A DNA stretch of 64,000 bases, taken from assembly GCF_040581485.1 (NCBI RefSeq), contig NC_090131.1, forward strand, positions 22,084,532 to 22,148,531. Direction: 5' to 3'. This document shows positions 48,217 through 61,676 of this stretch, piece after piece (position 1 is the stretch's first letter; the number at the start of each line of letters is the position of its first letter). The notes beneath the pieces were generated by a model. That model did no database searches and had not been told where the DNA came from. It was given only the letters and a program-made list of their open reading frames with translations. The stretch is from Linepithema humile. Lineage: Eukaryota > Arthropoda > Insecta > Hymenoptera > Formicidae. A program made the translations under genes and the position numbers.

Positions 48217-50432
48217 TCAAATATCCAATGATGCCATTGTATTGCCTTTGTCCACATTTGTCTTTTTTGTCGCCTGACTGTAGGACCTAGAATAAAAATA
48301 AGTGTTATTAAAATAATTTATCTCGTTTATTATACCAGCATTTTTCAAGTACTTATTGAGATATTATATTGTATATAAAAAATTTAGTTAATATTTGTTT
48401 TTATATTTTTTTTAGTACGAGAAGCCATTCTTTTCTTATTTTTAGTATCTCACCTGTGAAGAGGGGGACTGGCCGGTATGACATTGGGACTCTCTGCGTC
48501 GGAAAAATCTTGTTCGGGAGATGACGACTGCATCTGTGTGCTTGGAACGCATCGCGCGTTCTTCATTCCAGGTACGAATTCATGGTTGCTCCGACCGCTG
48601 CCTCTACCCCTACCTATGCTTGCCTCACAACCTTCCTGACATATTGATTCGGTAGCAATTTCTGGTATAGAACGCTTGCTGTTGGTGACAAAAGGGTCCA
48701 GTGTATTCTGCTGTTGTTTGCTACCCTCCATCGGAATGCCGCGTCCTCGTCGGCGTATTTTCTCCTGGTTTAAACTGTTACTGAGATAGGCGGCGGTATT
48801 GCGGTGGGAAATTCGACTATTGGTGTTTGCTTGAGCCTAGAATAGTAATTCAGACATTATCGAATGTTTGATTTGTTATCCGAGTATTGATACTAATTAT
48901 TTTTCCTAAAATATTAATTAAAAGTTTTCTCACTGAAATATCGCATTAAAAATTTAAAAAGTGAAATATAAAACGTTTACATTAAATTTTTGATAAAAAA
49001 GTCGATACAAAATTAAAGAAAAAACCCGTAAAAAAGTGCAATTGATGGAAAATATTCTAAGTGTTACATATTATTGTAATAATAGAAATTTTCAAAATAA
49101 CATACGCAGGACGGCATGTGCTCTCTTTGGAGACGCCCACCATCGCCGATTTTGATTTCATTTTTCATCAAAAGATTGATTTTCTCTGAAATGCAATTTT
49201 CTCTGCTTGTCTTAGTTCTCTCACAGTTCTCACCATTGACATTAGATTTCTTGGCCAATTGCTGCGCTGCAATTATGGCTTTCAATTCGTGGACTTGTTT
49301 TTCTAATTCGGTCACCTCCATGTCTGATTCACACACTTTCGGAATCAGCGACATCAAATGATGTTCAGCGGCTTTCTGAATTTTCATAGCGGAATCTAAG
49401 CCACCTATCCTTGTCATGTCCAAACTAAAGAATACATATCGCTATTAATTGCTAGTGTAATTGAATCATATAATATAATAAAGGCTTATCTCTTATGAAG
49501 CCAACGTCTTTTGATAACAAAGTATTATATATCATGTTGAAAAATATTTTTTTGCTTTTACACACTATACAAAAGTGAAAACTACTTCTAAATTGTGTAT
49601 ATAAAACTAATATTTTGTACAAAATTATCTAATAATGGTTACATTGATAAATGTTTACTTACTTTAGTGATTTTATCAGTTCGGTGAAGCTATCAGATTC
49701 ACGTGCAGATTTTCTAACGGGTGTTGGTTTGTAATCTGAGCCATCGTGTCTGGATGCGTCATCGCCAAGATTATTTATTCTTAGTGATACCGGTTCGAGT
49801 ATCCTAGAAATAATATAAATCTTATAAATTACAATATAAACAAGTTTTGTCATTCAAAATAGTTAATTATTTCGTTTCGCAATATATGAAAATATATGTT
49901 AATTAAAAATATCATTTATTGATTTATTAAAATTTTAAATATTAAATCAATTAAATAGAAATTTACCCTCGATTACGTCTAAGGAACACATGTCGAAATT
50001 TGTGGGTGCCTCGTGTCTCGGAAGTAGAGGCACTAAGAAGGCAAGTAAGAAAGAATTCTTCTTTACAACCGTTTTCTACAGAGAAGTATGAAGCAAACTG
50101 TTTATGCAGCACTTTATCCCTTAATGTAGGAGTCAAACTGTTACTGTTTCTGTGAAAATGAAACCAGCCAATCACTTGCTTGCTTTTGTCACGTATAAAG
50201 TCTTTCAGCTTTTCCTTATCGATCCGAGGAAAGGAATGCATGAGATCAGACATAGGGTACGTCACGATAGTCTCCACATCTAAAAGTATTTATAATTTTC
50301 ATAAGATAATAAATTATAATAAATGCTAGCATAATATTATATTTATAATATTGATAAAAATATAAATAATAATAGTAGTAATAACAGCAATAGTTAATTC
50401 TTTATATTTGATTAAAATGTGAAGATGTTTAT

Positions 50433-50467
<35 letters not shown>

Positions 50468-51069
50468 CTTTCACATATGCTTATTACATTATTATAGATT
50501 TCCCAATTTCGAAAAATTATATGTTAATCGTTACTTTTTTTTCAATGCTGAGTAATGATTTCAATGTTTTAAATCTTGTTTATATATAAAAAGACAGTAT
50601 AATAATATCAGAACTAGAAATAAAATCGGTATTTTAATATACTTTTTGTGTTTAAAATGAATTATTTGTTCAATTTGCATCTGATTTTCTTTTTCTCATT
50701 TGTTGTTTACACACAGATGTGGAAGATAAATATACTCACTAATATGAATTTTGACGGTTTCCACTTGATTATCGGAGTCAGTGTAAGTCTTGACGACGTA
50801 TTCGAGCGCCTCTCCAAGGAGAAAACCCACCTATAAATCACAAAACATTATTTTCATCATACATAAAAGTAGCAATAGAGGTTATGATGGATACAAAAGT
50901 GTGTTTAATTAATAATAACAAAATTTCTGACCAGAGAAAATTGGAAAAAATGATCAAGAGATTGTTATATTATTAGGTTTACCTGATCACCGACGCTGCG
51001 CACATTTTCGAAGAAAAGCAGCGAAAGCGCTGCACCTGAAATAGTGACCAACAAATCGCCGTCCGCCAT
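48217..51069 (-). CDS. Abraxas-2/ABRO1 (FAM175B)-like BRISC scaffold protein (467 aa, 7 exons)
   Basis: MPN-minus scaffold that binds the K63-specific deubiquitinase BRCC36 in the cytosolic BRISC complex. Exons on minus: 51069-50983, 50830-50740, 50279-49967, 49803-49663, 49424-49106, 48836-48454 and 48286-48217; phases are consistent and all introns GT-AG. The N-terminal MPN-like domain includes SVGDQ-VGFLLGEALEYVV, DKSKQVIGWFHFHRNSN (the JAMM position of the fold without catalytic His residues), RDKVLHKQFASYF and HVFLRRNR, all close to ABRO1. A central coiled coil follows (VTELEKQVHELKAIIAAQQL), then a low-complexity tail. The C-terminus ends NTMASLDI and lacks the SPxF motif that marks Abraxas-1, supporting the ABRO1 side. 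The 3' exons show weaker conservation and their joins rest on frame and splice signals. Confidence 0.87.
50436..50464. repeat. (TA)n microsatellite
   Basis: Pure TA run within an intron of the Abraxas-2-like gene. Confidence 0.9.
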
Positions 51070-51293
51070 GTTGACGACGATGCCCGCTCTTCTTAGTCCG
51101 TTCTGACGATTACGCATGCGGCAATTTATGAACAAATAAATAAATAAATGATCTAGAAAACACAACACTGTATTATTATCGCGTAAAGCTAGTTTTGATT
51201 ATGTCTTGGAAATTCAAGATTGGAGTTCAATATAACCTTTAAATACATATCATATCTAAAAGTCAGTTATTTCTATTTAAAATAAAAAAATTT

Positions 51294-51376
51294 GTCAGAA
51301 GTGGGATTCGAACCCACGCCCACATAAGTGGACTGCGACCTGAACGCAGCGCCTTAGACCGCTCGGCCATCCTGAC
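51294..51376 (-). tRNA. tRNA-Leu-CAG: tRNA-Leu (anticodon CAG)
   Basis: On the minus strand the sequence begins GTCAGGATGGCCGAGCGG, has anticodon stem-loop GCGTTCAGGTCGC with CAG at 51342-51340, a long type II variable arm, and the T-arm GTGGGTTCGAATCCCAC. It ends TTCTGAC pairing with the 5' GTCAGGA acceptor strand. No intron, and CCA is not encoded, as normal for eukaryotes. Confidence 0.97.
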
Positions 51377-52714
51377 ATCTTATAGATTTGTTAATCGAGG
51401 GTCAGTCACAGAGAAATTCGAACAAATCATATAATTGAACAATTTTAAATTGGCAAGTTTTTTTATATTTAATAAGTATTATAATAAATAAAAATCTTAA
51501 CATGGAATTTTAAGCGATAACAATAAAAAAAAAAAAAGTATTTAGATAAATTATATAAAAATTTCAAAGAATCAAATCATACACGCACGCATGCACGCAC
51601 ACACACAATTATTAGTTTAAAGCAAAATTGAGAAATTAAATAGAAATTAACAAAAATACATTTCTATAATATGAATAAGATTCAAATTCCTTAAGTATAT
51701 TCGGAAAAATATTATATTTTCAAGAAAAATAAAATTCTAAGCAGATTCAATTCCTTCACAAATTTTACTAGACACACAGAAATAATCATTTGTTTATTAT
51801 TCTAAATTTTAATGAAATTATAACATCATTTTAATTATCTAAATTCAAGTATTACTCATAAGAAAATGTTAAAATATAAATATATCTTTTAATAATATAA
51901 ACATTCGAGATTCGATAATAGTAAATCGATCGTTTACAAATTTACAAATATTATGAACACATAAATTATTATTGAATTTTTATAAATAAAATTCAAACTT
52001 TATGAAGCAAAATTCAGGAATTACAATTAAATACAAACGCTCTTCTTTAATTATCAGACCTTGGAATTGTTCCATTATTTGTAATCTCTGAATAATCAAA
52101 TACTTAAGTTCTGAAGCAATTTATACTCTTGAACTAAGGCCTTTACTCTTGTCATATACTTGAGTTTTGAAATTTATGAATTATGATCGTTGATGGATGA
52201 TCGTTGGACTGGTATCGGAATCGACGTCGATGTGATTGAGATGCAAATCTATGTATTAACTTCTGTTTTGCAAGCGATATTTATGTATTTATTCAGTGAG
52301 AAAATTTCTTATAATTGTGTGATTAATCATTTTTAAACCGTAAGAATTTTATATTCGAGGATGCCAATTTATAGATACACACAATATCGCTTTTGTGTCT
52401 CGTGAAGTAACCGTAACTATCCATCAGTAGTTCAAACTAATTTTGCGAGATACTTAATCCCATCTCTACTTCTGCTTGCTCAAAATATCTTACAAAGACA
52501 CGCATGCAGTCAAAGTGTACCTACATAACGATACTCGAAGAAAGACGCATACGCTCAAAGATCAAGCTATATTTGTGACCATGAACATCGGTGCAAATGA
52601 TGTAAGCTCACAGTGATCTCAAGAGAGTCGTGATTGCTTGTCGCTAATCACGACTTCCATCAACATTTATCACATCTCGTTTTCGTTGTTATTTTTTTTT
52701 TCTTTTGGCGGACG
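51377..52714. other. Intergenic, no gene seen
   Basis: Very AT-rich to about 52150, then more mixed sequence rising towards the putative exon at 52715, probably upstream and 5'UTR sequence for it. A (CA)-type short repeat lies near 51585-51607. Confidence 0.45.
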
Positions 52715-52771
52715 ATGACTGAACAAGCCTGGGATTATGTCAGGGAGACATGGGAGCACATTGACCAATCG
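52715..52771 (+). CDS. Putative coding first exon 1 (MTEQAWDYVRETWEHIDQS)
   Basis: ATG at 52715 opens 19 codons that end exactly at a strong donor (AATCG|GTGAGT), phase 0. The sequence is less AT-rich than its surroundings and the encoded piece is balanced and acidic. The next exon is not in reach, so the gene probably continues beyond the window. Not recognised. Confidence 0.5.
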
Positions 52772-54625
52772 GTGAGTCGATGATCTCTCCCTCCTTTCAT
52801 GGCACCCTTGACTTTCGTTGCGTAAGTACCAAGGGTTTTTGTGCAAATTATCAATTTAACCTTGACCATTAACACAGCAGATTAATGAAACGGATCTGAA
52901 TGGATTTCCTGAGTAAAAAAATGCGTAATTTATTCGAACGACTCACGATATGATGATAAAGCGAAACAGCTTTATTATATCTCTAAAACAGCTTGTGATA
53001 ACCACAAACATGATTTCCGTTCAGTCTTCCGGAAGGGAGACTTGAAATTGCAATTCCGTTATCAAATTTAATTTCGCAAAAATAAGATCGTAATCAAAAA
53101 GTATTAGATTACGCCAACTTGAGCCTTCAATAAATTTTAATCTTCGTATTCTGAAAAATATTTTATAAAACACATATTTTTATCACTTCTAATATAAATT
53201 ATTGCAGCGCATTTTGTCTTTACATTTGTCACAACAAACGATCAACGAGATGGGAAAAAGAATTTTTTAAACGCTTTTTGTTTCTTAGAAATCAGTCCAT
53301 AAATTTTCTTATAACTATCTAAGAATGAAAAATATATTATGACGCTGTAAAAGCCATATCCTATTTTAAAAATATATATGATGGCAATGAATAAGCTATA
53401 TCTTTTTTGAAAAAATATATTATAGCACTAAATATCCTATCTTTAAATATGTACTTTATTGATACTATAAAGATACCACAGCTTATAAAGTATATCGAAG
53501 ATATAATGTTTTATTGTACATTTTGTGTTTATATGGCAAATTCTTTCTCATTGACTGAAAATCTGTTTGTTCTATCTCTAAATTTATTATGTTTTATATT
53601 CACTATTAAATCGCTTTACGTCTGCATAAATATGAGAAAATAGAGATATCTTTTAATATTTACATATTTCGGTTGTTATAATGAATAAGAAAATATCTAA
53701 ATTTATTCTCAGAGTGACAATGCGTTTTTTATTCTGAGATATTTGAATTTCGAGCCAAGAAAATTACGATGAGGACCCAACATGCGCAAAACGATCCTGC
53801 TAGGGATGTAGATGTTAAAATGTGTCTCCTCTCGGATTCAAGATCAAATGTCCAGGATCGACAGATTTTTGTAGAATTATTTGATATCAATCTTATTAGT
53901 GTCATTTGCAAATATAAACCAAAAAAAGTGAAACTTGAAAAATCGCAAACGCTTTGCTAAAACTGGAATGTGTTTTTGCATCATGTTATTTTAATGAGAT
54001 ATATAATAATAATATTAGATATGTATAATAATATTCGATTATCAAAAGATGTTCATGAGTATTGCATAAAGCCTTCGGCACGAAATCATTTCATATGCAA
54101 CGATCCAATAACAAAAAAATTTTAATTTATCCCTCTAATCAAATCATCGAATGTTGTAATTCACTGCGCTTTTTTGAAATGCAAATTTTAGCTATAAAAC
54201 AACTAAAGACATTTCTTTGGGGTAATTTTCGCATTAGAAACATAACTCATTCTTTACGTCTTTTTTATTTCCTTCGAAGCAACATTTCTTCAATGTTAAT
54301 GCATATTATATATTGTTTCCTGCCTGCGTTATCTGCAACACCTGTAATTTCGATACTTGACTTCGGCTGGCGCAACATTGATTTTCAGTTCTCATACTAT
54401 ATTTCGAAAGGCAAACACTTTCAGATGGCGCTAATAACACACTGGTCAAAATTATTTTGCAAGATCTCGTTCAGGGTCAGACGGTTCTTGATAACGTTCT
54501 GAGACAGTCGATAAGCGGACAGTGTAGTCATTCGTAAAGACTCGCAAAATTCCAGTTTAACCAGAAAAGTGTAAGCGGAGTAGGAAAGGTCAAGGTCGAG
54601 GACGGTATCAAAGTGAGGTGACGAA
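52772..54625. other. Non-coding between putative first exons
   Basis: Probably intron or upstream sequence. Frames such as 53407-53643 and 54062-54502 are hydrophobic or AT-driven with no family match. Confidence 0.4.
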
Positions 54626-54724
54626 ATGAAGACGAAGAACAGATCACTGTTCAGCAGGATATGCAAGTGTTACAAGAAAGAAACGCGAAAATATGAGAAT
54701 GGGGATTTATGTCCGACGACCGAG
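54626..54724 (+). CDS. Putative coding first exon 2 (33 codons, Cys/Lys-rich)
   Basis: ATG at 54626 gives MKTKNRSLFSRICKCYKKET ... NGDLCPTTE and stops at a donor (ACCGAG|GTAATT), phase 0. The preceding 150 bases are G/A-rich and look like 5'UTR. The ICKCYKK cluster resembles membrane-proximal palmitoylated N-termini. Not recognised; may be an alternative start of the same gene as 52715 and 61632. Confidence 0.5.
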
Positions 54725-57319
54725 GTAATTTGCACCATTTCTTTTGTAGGATGTCACAATGTAAAAAATATCATTATTGGATCGAACATATTATGCGAAC
54801 ATATTATGCGAACAATTTTTATATATTTTTTTATTTTTGTCATATAAAATAGATTCCGGCGTAAAGGAGTTACTTTCGTTGCGCGCGATAGATGACAGGA
54901 CATCGTTTAGTTTGTTTATCTAAGGAAGGAGACGAGTCAAGGTAGTGAGAGTTGGCAATGATCAATCGAATTAACCCTGAGTCGCGAGATCGAAGATCGA
55001 ATTAAATGTTAAGCAATCTTGACCGAGATTCCTTTCGTACTTTAAGATTACCATTGCTTTATTTTCAAACAAGCTAATCTAAAGTTAGGAATCTTGGAAA
55101 AACATACAGAATCATACTGAAAATCCTGATGATAAATGACATAATTCTTTAAAAAAAATATTTTTTTAAATTTTAAAGTTTGCAAGTTGAAATCTTTTTC
55201 CAAATTTTTCGGTAATTTAGTACATTTCATAATCAATATATTAATTTGATATAAAAATTGTTATATTTTATATAGAAGCAATATTATAATTATAATAAGC
55301 ATATATAAATTATAATTATATAATTTGATACATATTATTAAAAAACTATAAACTACTAATTAAAAAAATATTAAATTTTAAATCGAAGAAATGTTGTAAA
55401 TAATACTGTAATTAATGATGACTTTTGCTACGTGTGAGATTTTTAAAAAACAAAATAAAAGAAAAAAAAATATAGACATTAAATTATCGCGTTTCTTCTT
55501 TTTCCTTGATTTCCAAAACAACATGTTTATTTTGAAAATATATGATCACATGTTTAACGCACTTCATTTTCCACATGTTTATCAACATGGCGTAATATTT
55601 TGTGTTTGACATTTTTCGAGTAGTAAAGATTCTTTAAAATATATTTGTTTCTCGTGCATATGGAACACGGATACGTGCCCGGAGCAAGTTTGGTAATATT
55701 TGTATAATCATTAATTAATAATTAGATTTTATGTCTATTGAAATCAATTAAATTCTGACACTTTTGGAGAAAATTGTAGAAAGTATATAATTGCAAATAA
55801 TTAAAAATGATTAGAAAGTTCTTATCTTAAAAATTGAAAACAATTATAAATTTCTTATCTTAAAAACATCTTTCCTTATATATAAGGAATTATGTTCGAT
55901 AATTAGCATAATCTCTGCTCAATGATTCTAGCCAGTTACGCTGCTAATCCGAAGACCTTGTTGCAATAGTAACGAAGCGGAAATGTGCACTCCGGAAGTA
56001 TCTAAACAGGCAATTCAATTCTTTTAATTACATTTGTATCTATTTGTAGAAATAGTGACAAAAATATTGAATTGAAGGAAAAAATCGGAAATATTAGAAA
56101 ACATTAACGTCAAAAGTTATTGAGTCCATTGCATATGAAATGTCGAATTCTGAAAGTTTTATTTTTTTGGCTTTTGCAAATAAATGTTTGCAACTTTTAA
56201 AATTTAATTTAATTAACATAGTAACGTAGAAAATTAAAAAATTTATATAATATTATTAAAAAATTTTTAAGTTAAATATGTGTGATGTCATAAAACAATT
56301 TATAATATAAATTGCTCTTTTAGGAATGTATCTTTCGTTTCTCGCAGAAATTGTTTAAAAGTAAGTTGCCATTATATAAACATTTCGTATGCAACAATCT
56401 AAAGTCGGCTCAAAATCCGAATTCAAGATTAAAGAATGGCTAAATCTACATATTATTATATGATAGTGATTCGACAGAAAAAAAATATGTTATCGTAAAA
56501 ATATATAAAAAGTTTTTTGTCGTGCAAACAATTCGTCATTTCCTCATGTTTTCCAAGAATGATGGATCATGTTTCGATGAATAGATACTATTGGAAGCAT
56601 TAAATATCAAACGTGTTATGAATCTAGCAATGATACGTAACGTTAAATCAGGAGATAAATAATGATGAGTAGTTAATATGCTGATAAATAATAAAAATGC
56701 CATTGACGTGCTAGCAGAACTACCGCATGACGTCATTAAAAGAAGCATTGAATATTCACCACGCGTCACTAGTATTATCTTGTTGTTAAGTTCTTCGAAG
56801 AGGTTTTTAAAACGTCAAAAAGAATTGTCGGTTTACCACATTGTTCTATTATTGGCACAATTTTCTCTGCTTAATTTTGAAAAAAATCTTTATTTTTAAT
56901 CTTACAAGATTTTACACTCTTTAACAGGATACTTTTATTTTTTTTTATATTTTTACATAAACCATAAATCTAATAGTAAACACAGTACTTTCTTCTTTTG
57001 CCATATTGTGTTTTTTATTTGGCATCTTACTGCGTTAAACAAAGTAAAAGAAATGATTGAAGATGATTTTTTTAGTTGCGTGTATTTTTCAAACATATTC
57101 AAAGTGATTCATGCGGAAGTTGATAATTGATTAAATAGTTGCATGTCATTCTTTCACAATTTTACTTACGGTTTATTTTCTTCTCTTTTTTAATATAAGT
57201 ATCTATTTTTTTAAATTAATAAATTATTGCTTTCTTGAATTTTTATTATTTTTTTCAACACATTTCACAATTTTTGTGTGGTTGAAGACAATAATTAACT
57301 TGAATTCTTCAAACTTTTC
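54725..57319. other. Non-coding, nothing recognised
   Basis: AT-rich. A phrase GCATATGAAATG, found at about 56132 and again at about 57972, may mark decayed transposon ends. Confidence 0.4.
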
Positions 57320-57546
57320 ACGTTTTTTTTTTTTGTGAAGACAAAATTTTTTCAATTTTATTAAAGATTTATCAAAAGCACGCGACGACGTACGTGCGTC
57401 GGATCACGCAGGCGAGTTTAAACGTGCACACGTGAACGGTATGCATTTTCTCCTACAAAGGTGTCTTTAAGATATATCAAAACTGCCAGATATTCTTTCA
57501 ACATATTTGTACCATATGTACTGCTGGCGGTGTACATGTGGCAGTA
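57320..57546 (+). repeat. Direct repeat, copy 1
   Basis: Shares with 58241-58449 a run of about 210 bases including GGATCACGCAGGC, GCATTTTCTCCTACAAAGGT, GTCTTTAAGATAT, GATATTCTTTCAACATATTT and TACATGTGGCAGT. Same orientation, about 0.9 kb apart. No coding frame in common. Confidence 0.85.
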
Positions 57547-58240
57547 TATTTGCCCATTTTTCTTACACTTATTTTTTTCTTAAAAGCAATTTAAGATGTG
57601 GTTTAATCTTGTGAATGTATAACTAATTCGTTACGCATTCATATAGCTAATCGAAACTGCAGCTCAATCAGCTTAGCTATTTGCCGTACCAAACATCGGC
57701 TGTGTTGCCATTCCTCGCGTATTATATTACTGTGCATAGCACATACAAATAATGACTGTGACAACGTCATATTTTGCCGATTGCTATTACATAACATCGC
57801 GGCGATCCTGTTTCGCGCGTCGTCCGAAGTGTTCGACGCGAAGCCTACCTGTCTCCACTTATTTCAATTATCTGTGCGAAACACATTCTTGTTGCATTAG
57901 ACACAAAGAATTCAATTCTGCAGGCTAAACTACTAAGGAATTCTTATCTACTCTAAAGTATTAGGTCGTTGCATATGAAATGTTGAAAGTTTTACGCTTT
58001 TGTTACACACATGATAAGCAATATCTTACGATAACCAGTCTCACATATCAAAGTGGCGCGATTCTTATATAAAATAATTTTTTGCAAAACATTTGTAATT
58101 CTTTAAAATTGTACTCAATTTACAGAAACTTATTGTAAATTAGTAAAATATAAAAATTTGTAATATTAAACACTCTCAGTTTAGAATGTTGCAAACGTTT
58201 CAAAAGAAAATGTCAAACGGCTGTTGATCCAAACAGATGT

Positions 58241-58449
58241 AACGTTTTTTTTTGTGCAAACAGAATTTTTCCAATTTCATAAAGATTTAGAAAAGACACG
58301 TGCGTGCGTTGGATCACGCAGGCAAATGTGCGTACGTGAACGTGACGCATTTTCTCCTACAAAGGTGTCTTTAAGATATGTCGAAATTGCCGGATATTCT
58401 TTCAACATATTTGTGCCATATGTATTGCTGACGGTTACATGTGGCAGTT
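58241..58449 (+). repeat. Direct repeat, copy 2
   Basis: Second copy of 57320-57546, with substitutions and short indels in the first third and near identity in the middle. Confidence 0.85.
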
Positions 58450-59850
58450 AGCATATTAACTGAGGCATCTTTAGAATCAACTTAGAAACGATCTATCTGT
58501 GATAAAAATATTGAAGATGATCACTATTTCGTTTATTATTATTCGCTTATATTACGTTCATAATTTTCATACGGTAAAAATAAATACGTAACGGGCTAAA
58601 GACCATGTTACGATAACCCTAACGAAACGATGTCCAGACTCACGCCAATCTTATCTGAATGTGCGGACTTTGATCGTCGTCGATAATTAATGCAGAAAAA
58701 AATAAGATTATGTACGACGCGGGAAGTTCATCGTCCAGACGTTTTGATTTTTATCAAAGTGCAACAAATCGGCCGTTTCTGTCAAAACACAAAACAAATC
58801 TTCTAGATGAATAATACCATTAAAAACCTTTGACGCATTTATTGCGCAGCCATTGATAAGGGTAATAATCAATTATAGCCAAGTCGAGGTTATCGGCATC
58901 AAAGATTGCTCAAGTTCATTAAAAAAAAGCGCATGTTTTATTGTCTGCAGACGGATTTTCCCGGATATAAATGATCTCTGTGATCTCTTTTATTTAAGTA
59001 TTTAAGTAGATCATTGCTAGAAGTAATCGGGACAATAAATTTAATATTTCCTAAAAATGCACGAATACGTAAATAAAATACATAATTGCACTTAATCAAA
59101 TTTAATATTTTTGATATCAAAAAGTTTCATTTTATCCTTGCTTACTGTTAACTTATATAAAAATAATTTTATTTATATTTGATTGTTCTTTAATTATTAT
59201 TTGATTTTTATTTAATTGTAAATTAAGTTGTAAACAATAGCAGGAAATGCAATAAAAATAAACGTATAATATTAGGATGTAAAATACATTCCTTGTATTT
59301 AAAAATATTATGAAAGAATCGTGTAAATAACAAGTTAATAAAATACATGTTTTACATTGTACGATATTTAAAAAATATTGAATTATATTTATAAATCTTT
59401 GTTTAAAGCGTTTTTTAATGATTAGATAAACATGCGAAGAATGGTGGTGAAACAGAATTATACACCAATATCCGGGACTACTATCTTATCGATTGTGGCT
59501 TATCAATCTAGCTTATGTTTATTGATAGCTCAGAGGAGTGTCAACTAAAGGATCAACATCTTAACATGAAATAATCTTTTGTGGAATCGCAGATAACGTA
59601 ATGCCTATGAGCAAATTATGGTCAAATATTTTAAGAAATTAAAAAAAAATTTTGAGTTAAAAAAAATTCCGTAAACATAATTAGAAATCATTATCACAAA
59701 ATACAACTGGATATCATAGAATTCGCAGAATATAACATCAGCACTAAAGAGAAGAAAAGAGAAAAGGCAAGAGAAAATGCAAAAATTATACGTATATAAA
59801 GGGAACAGAAAGGCAAAGCAATAGCATAGTTCCATCTCTCTAACCGGAAA
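58450..59850. other. Non-coding, nothing recognised
   Basis: AT-rich sequence without recognisable genes or repeats. Confidence 0.4.
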
Positions 59851-59857
59851 GACTTAG

Positions 59858-59990
59858 TGACGTCACGTAGCAAGGGATTGAACGGGCGAGCCTCCGATGC
59901 CGACCAATCACAGCTCGAGTTTCTCTCCCTCACAAAACCTATTGAAACGTTGCATCACCCTTGAAAGTCTCGTCTCGTCTGGCGCAATGG
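59858..59990. promoter_or_regulatory. Possible promoter: full CRE and CCAAT box
   Basis: A perfect CRE palindrome TGACGTCA (59858-59865) is followed 38 bases later by a CCAAT box (59904-59908, GACCAATCAC) in a short GC-richer island inside AT-rich DNA. Combination and spacing suggest a promoter, perhaps another alternative start of the gene to the right. No exon is evident next to it. Confidence 0.4.
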
Positions 59991-61375
59991 ATTTCGTCAT
60001 GATATAATTTTTTAATGAAACAAGTTTCAACAAATTTTCCGACGTTATCCGATTAATTATATTTTATCTCTTAATGATTTTTTAAATATATAATTATCTC
60101 CAAATTTAATGATAATTTCCATTACGCAATAAATTCAACGATAAATTTTACGAAAAACATCATTCTGAAATCGTCGAAATTATTTGTCTCGAGATAGAAA
60201 AGAGTTTGATGAGAATTAAAGGCGACTGCGGAGAACGAAAATAATACACTTTAATATTAAATAATCAACAAAAGCAATGATAAGTCAATCAACTTATCCT
60301 CATGATGCAATATTACGGGAATACCCGCTTCTCAAGAAAGCATTTGACCCGTTTGCCCTTGAGAGGACGAGCCTCCACCTTAACAGCGAATGCGAGTGAG
60401 GGGAAAATCACCCCTCTTTCTCCGCTGCCAATGCCACCCCACGCATCTCTACCACTTCTAACAGCAGATTACAGTGCTGGCTCACAATATTCGAATTGGG
60501 TTCATTTTACACTAGTTACATATTTAATCAAAAATTAACAATTAAAATATACGTAAAAAATAAGAATTAAATATCACTTTAATTAAACATTTTTATTAAA
60601 TTTAAAAATAATGTGCAAAATAGAAATATAAATAAATACTGAGGATTAATATTTTTGATTGATTAAAACTTTTTAATTGAGTTAAATCTTTAAATATAGA
60701 TGTTAGAAACAAATTATGCATTTAATTAATTCAAAGCGATTTTATCTCAATTCTAATTCTGACAAATAGAATATCCATTTGTACGATTCTGCAATAAAAT
60801 TATAATTTTGAAAATATTTGGATAATTGACGAATGGATTTTTAAGCACAAGTGTTTAAATATTTGATTCTACCTTATTAATCATGTAAATCGCATATGTT
60901 ATTTGTGCATGATAAAAAAATGCTTGCAATATTTTTCCATGTGTATAATCTAAATGCAAAAAATTCGACAATTAAAAGAAAAAATCGTTATACAAAATAT
61001 AACAAAATAAAATAAAACAGGCTTTTATAAAAAGATCATGTTATTTTAAAACGCGATACGCGATAAATCATGTAAACGTTTATTCGATAAAAGTATTATA
61101 AAACTAAATCTTTCGGAATCCGATATTTCGCAGTAAGCGAATAGAACAAATTATTACATTAATCTTTATCGTAGAAAAACATTAAAAGTTCGCGAAGGAC
61201 AAATCTTTTGCAACAATTAAAAAATTAAGAACCAAGTCGAGGGAGTAAGTCCATCACTGATACCTATTGCCTCCTCCATGGCCTCCTTTCACCCCACTAT
61301 GAGTTCCATTCCCTCCAACGAAACTGTTCGCGTGGGGAATGGGCGAACAGGCGCCGTCGTTCCAGCGCTTCAGCC
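59991..61375. other. Non-coding, nothing recognised
   Basis: Includes a GC-richer patch at 60300-60480 with a 78-codon frame (60302-60538) of no known family, and a second patch at 61250-61380 leading to the putative promoter. Confidence 0.4.
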
Positions 61376-61381
61376 AGTCGT

Positions 61382-61390
61382 GATATAAAG
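61382..61390 (+). promoter_or_regulatory. Possible TATA box
   Basis: GATATAAAG lies about 245 bases before the putative coding start at 61632, at the left edge of a GC-rich stretch that fits a 5'UTR. Motif and context only. Confidence 0.4.
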
Positions 61391-61631
61391 TTCACAGAGG
61401 TAGTTCTTTAACGCGTGCACTTATCAGGAATCGGAAACTCTACTTCCTAGTCGAGCCAGACCAGTTCCTTCCTCGACGACGTCGACACGTTGACGACGAA
61501 GTCGATCACACACAGAAAGCGTCACGGCACGCGCGCTCAATTAGCGTTTTTCCTCTGATCGCTGATCGTTTCAATTAGCAACCACGAAGCTGCTCGAGGG
61601 CTGCGCTACCGAGTGCGAGGTTGGGAGGGCC

Positions 61632-61676
61632 ATGAAGACGTCCACGTTATCGTGCAGTGACTTGATCAAGCAGGAG
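61632..61676 (+). CDS. Putative coding first exon 3 (MKTSTLSCSDLIKQE)
   Basis: ATG at 61632 (context GGGCC ATG A) opens 15 codons ending at a strong donor CAGGAG|GTGAGC, phase 0, downstream of a GC-rich 5'UTR-like region. The gene would continue past the right edge. Not recognised. Confidence 0.55.

Noticed and set aside
54062..54502. 146-residue plus frame
   Set aside because: No recognisable domain, irregular hydrophobic patches and no splice or promoter context; likely chance.
60302..60538. 78-residue plus frame in a GC-richer patch
   Set aside because: No family match and no donor at its end; kept only as a note.
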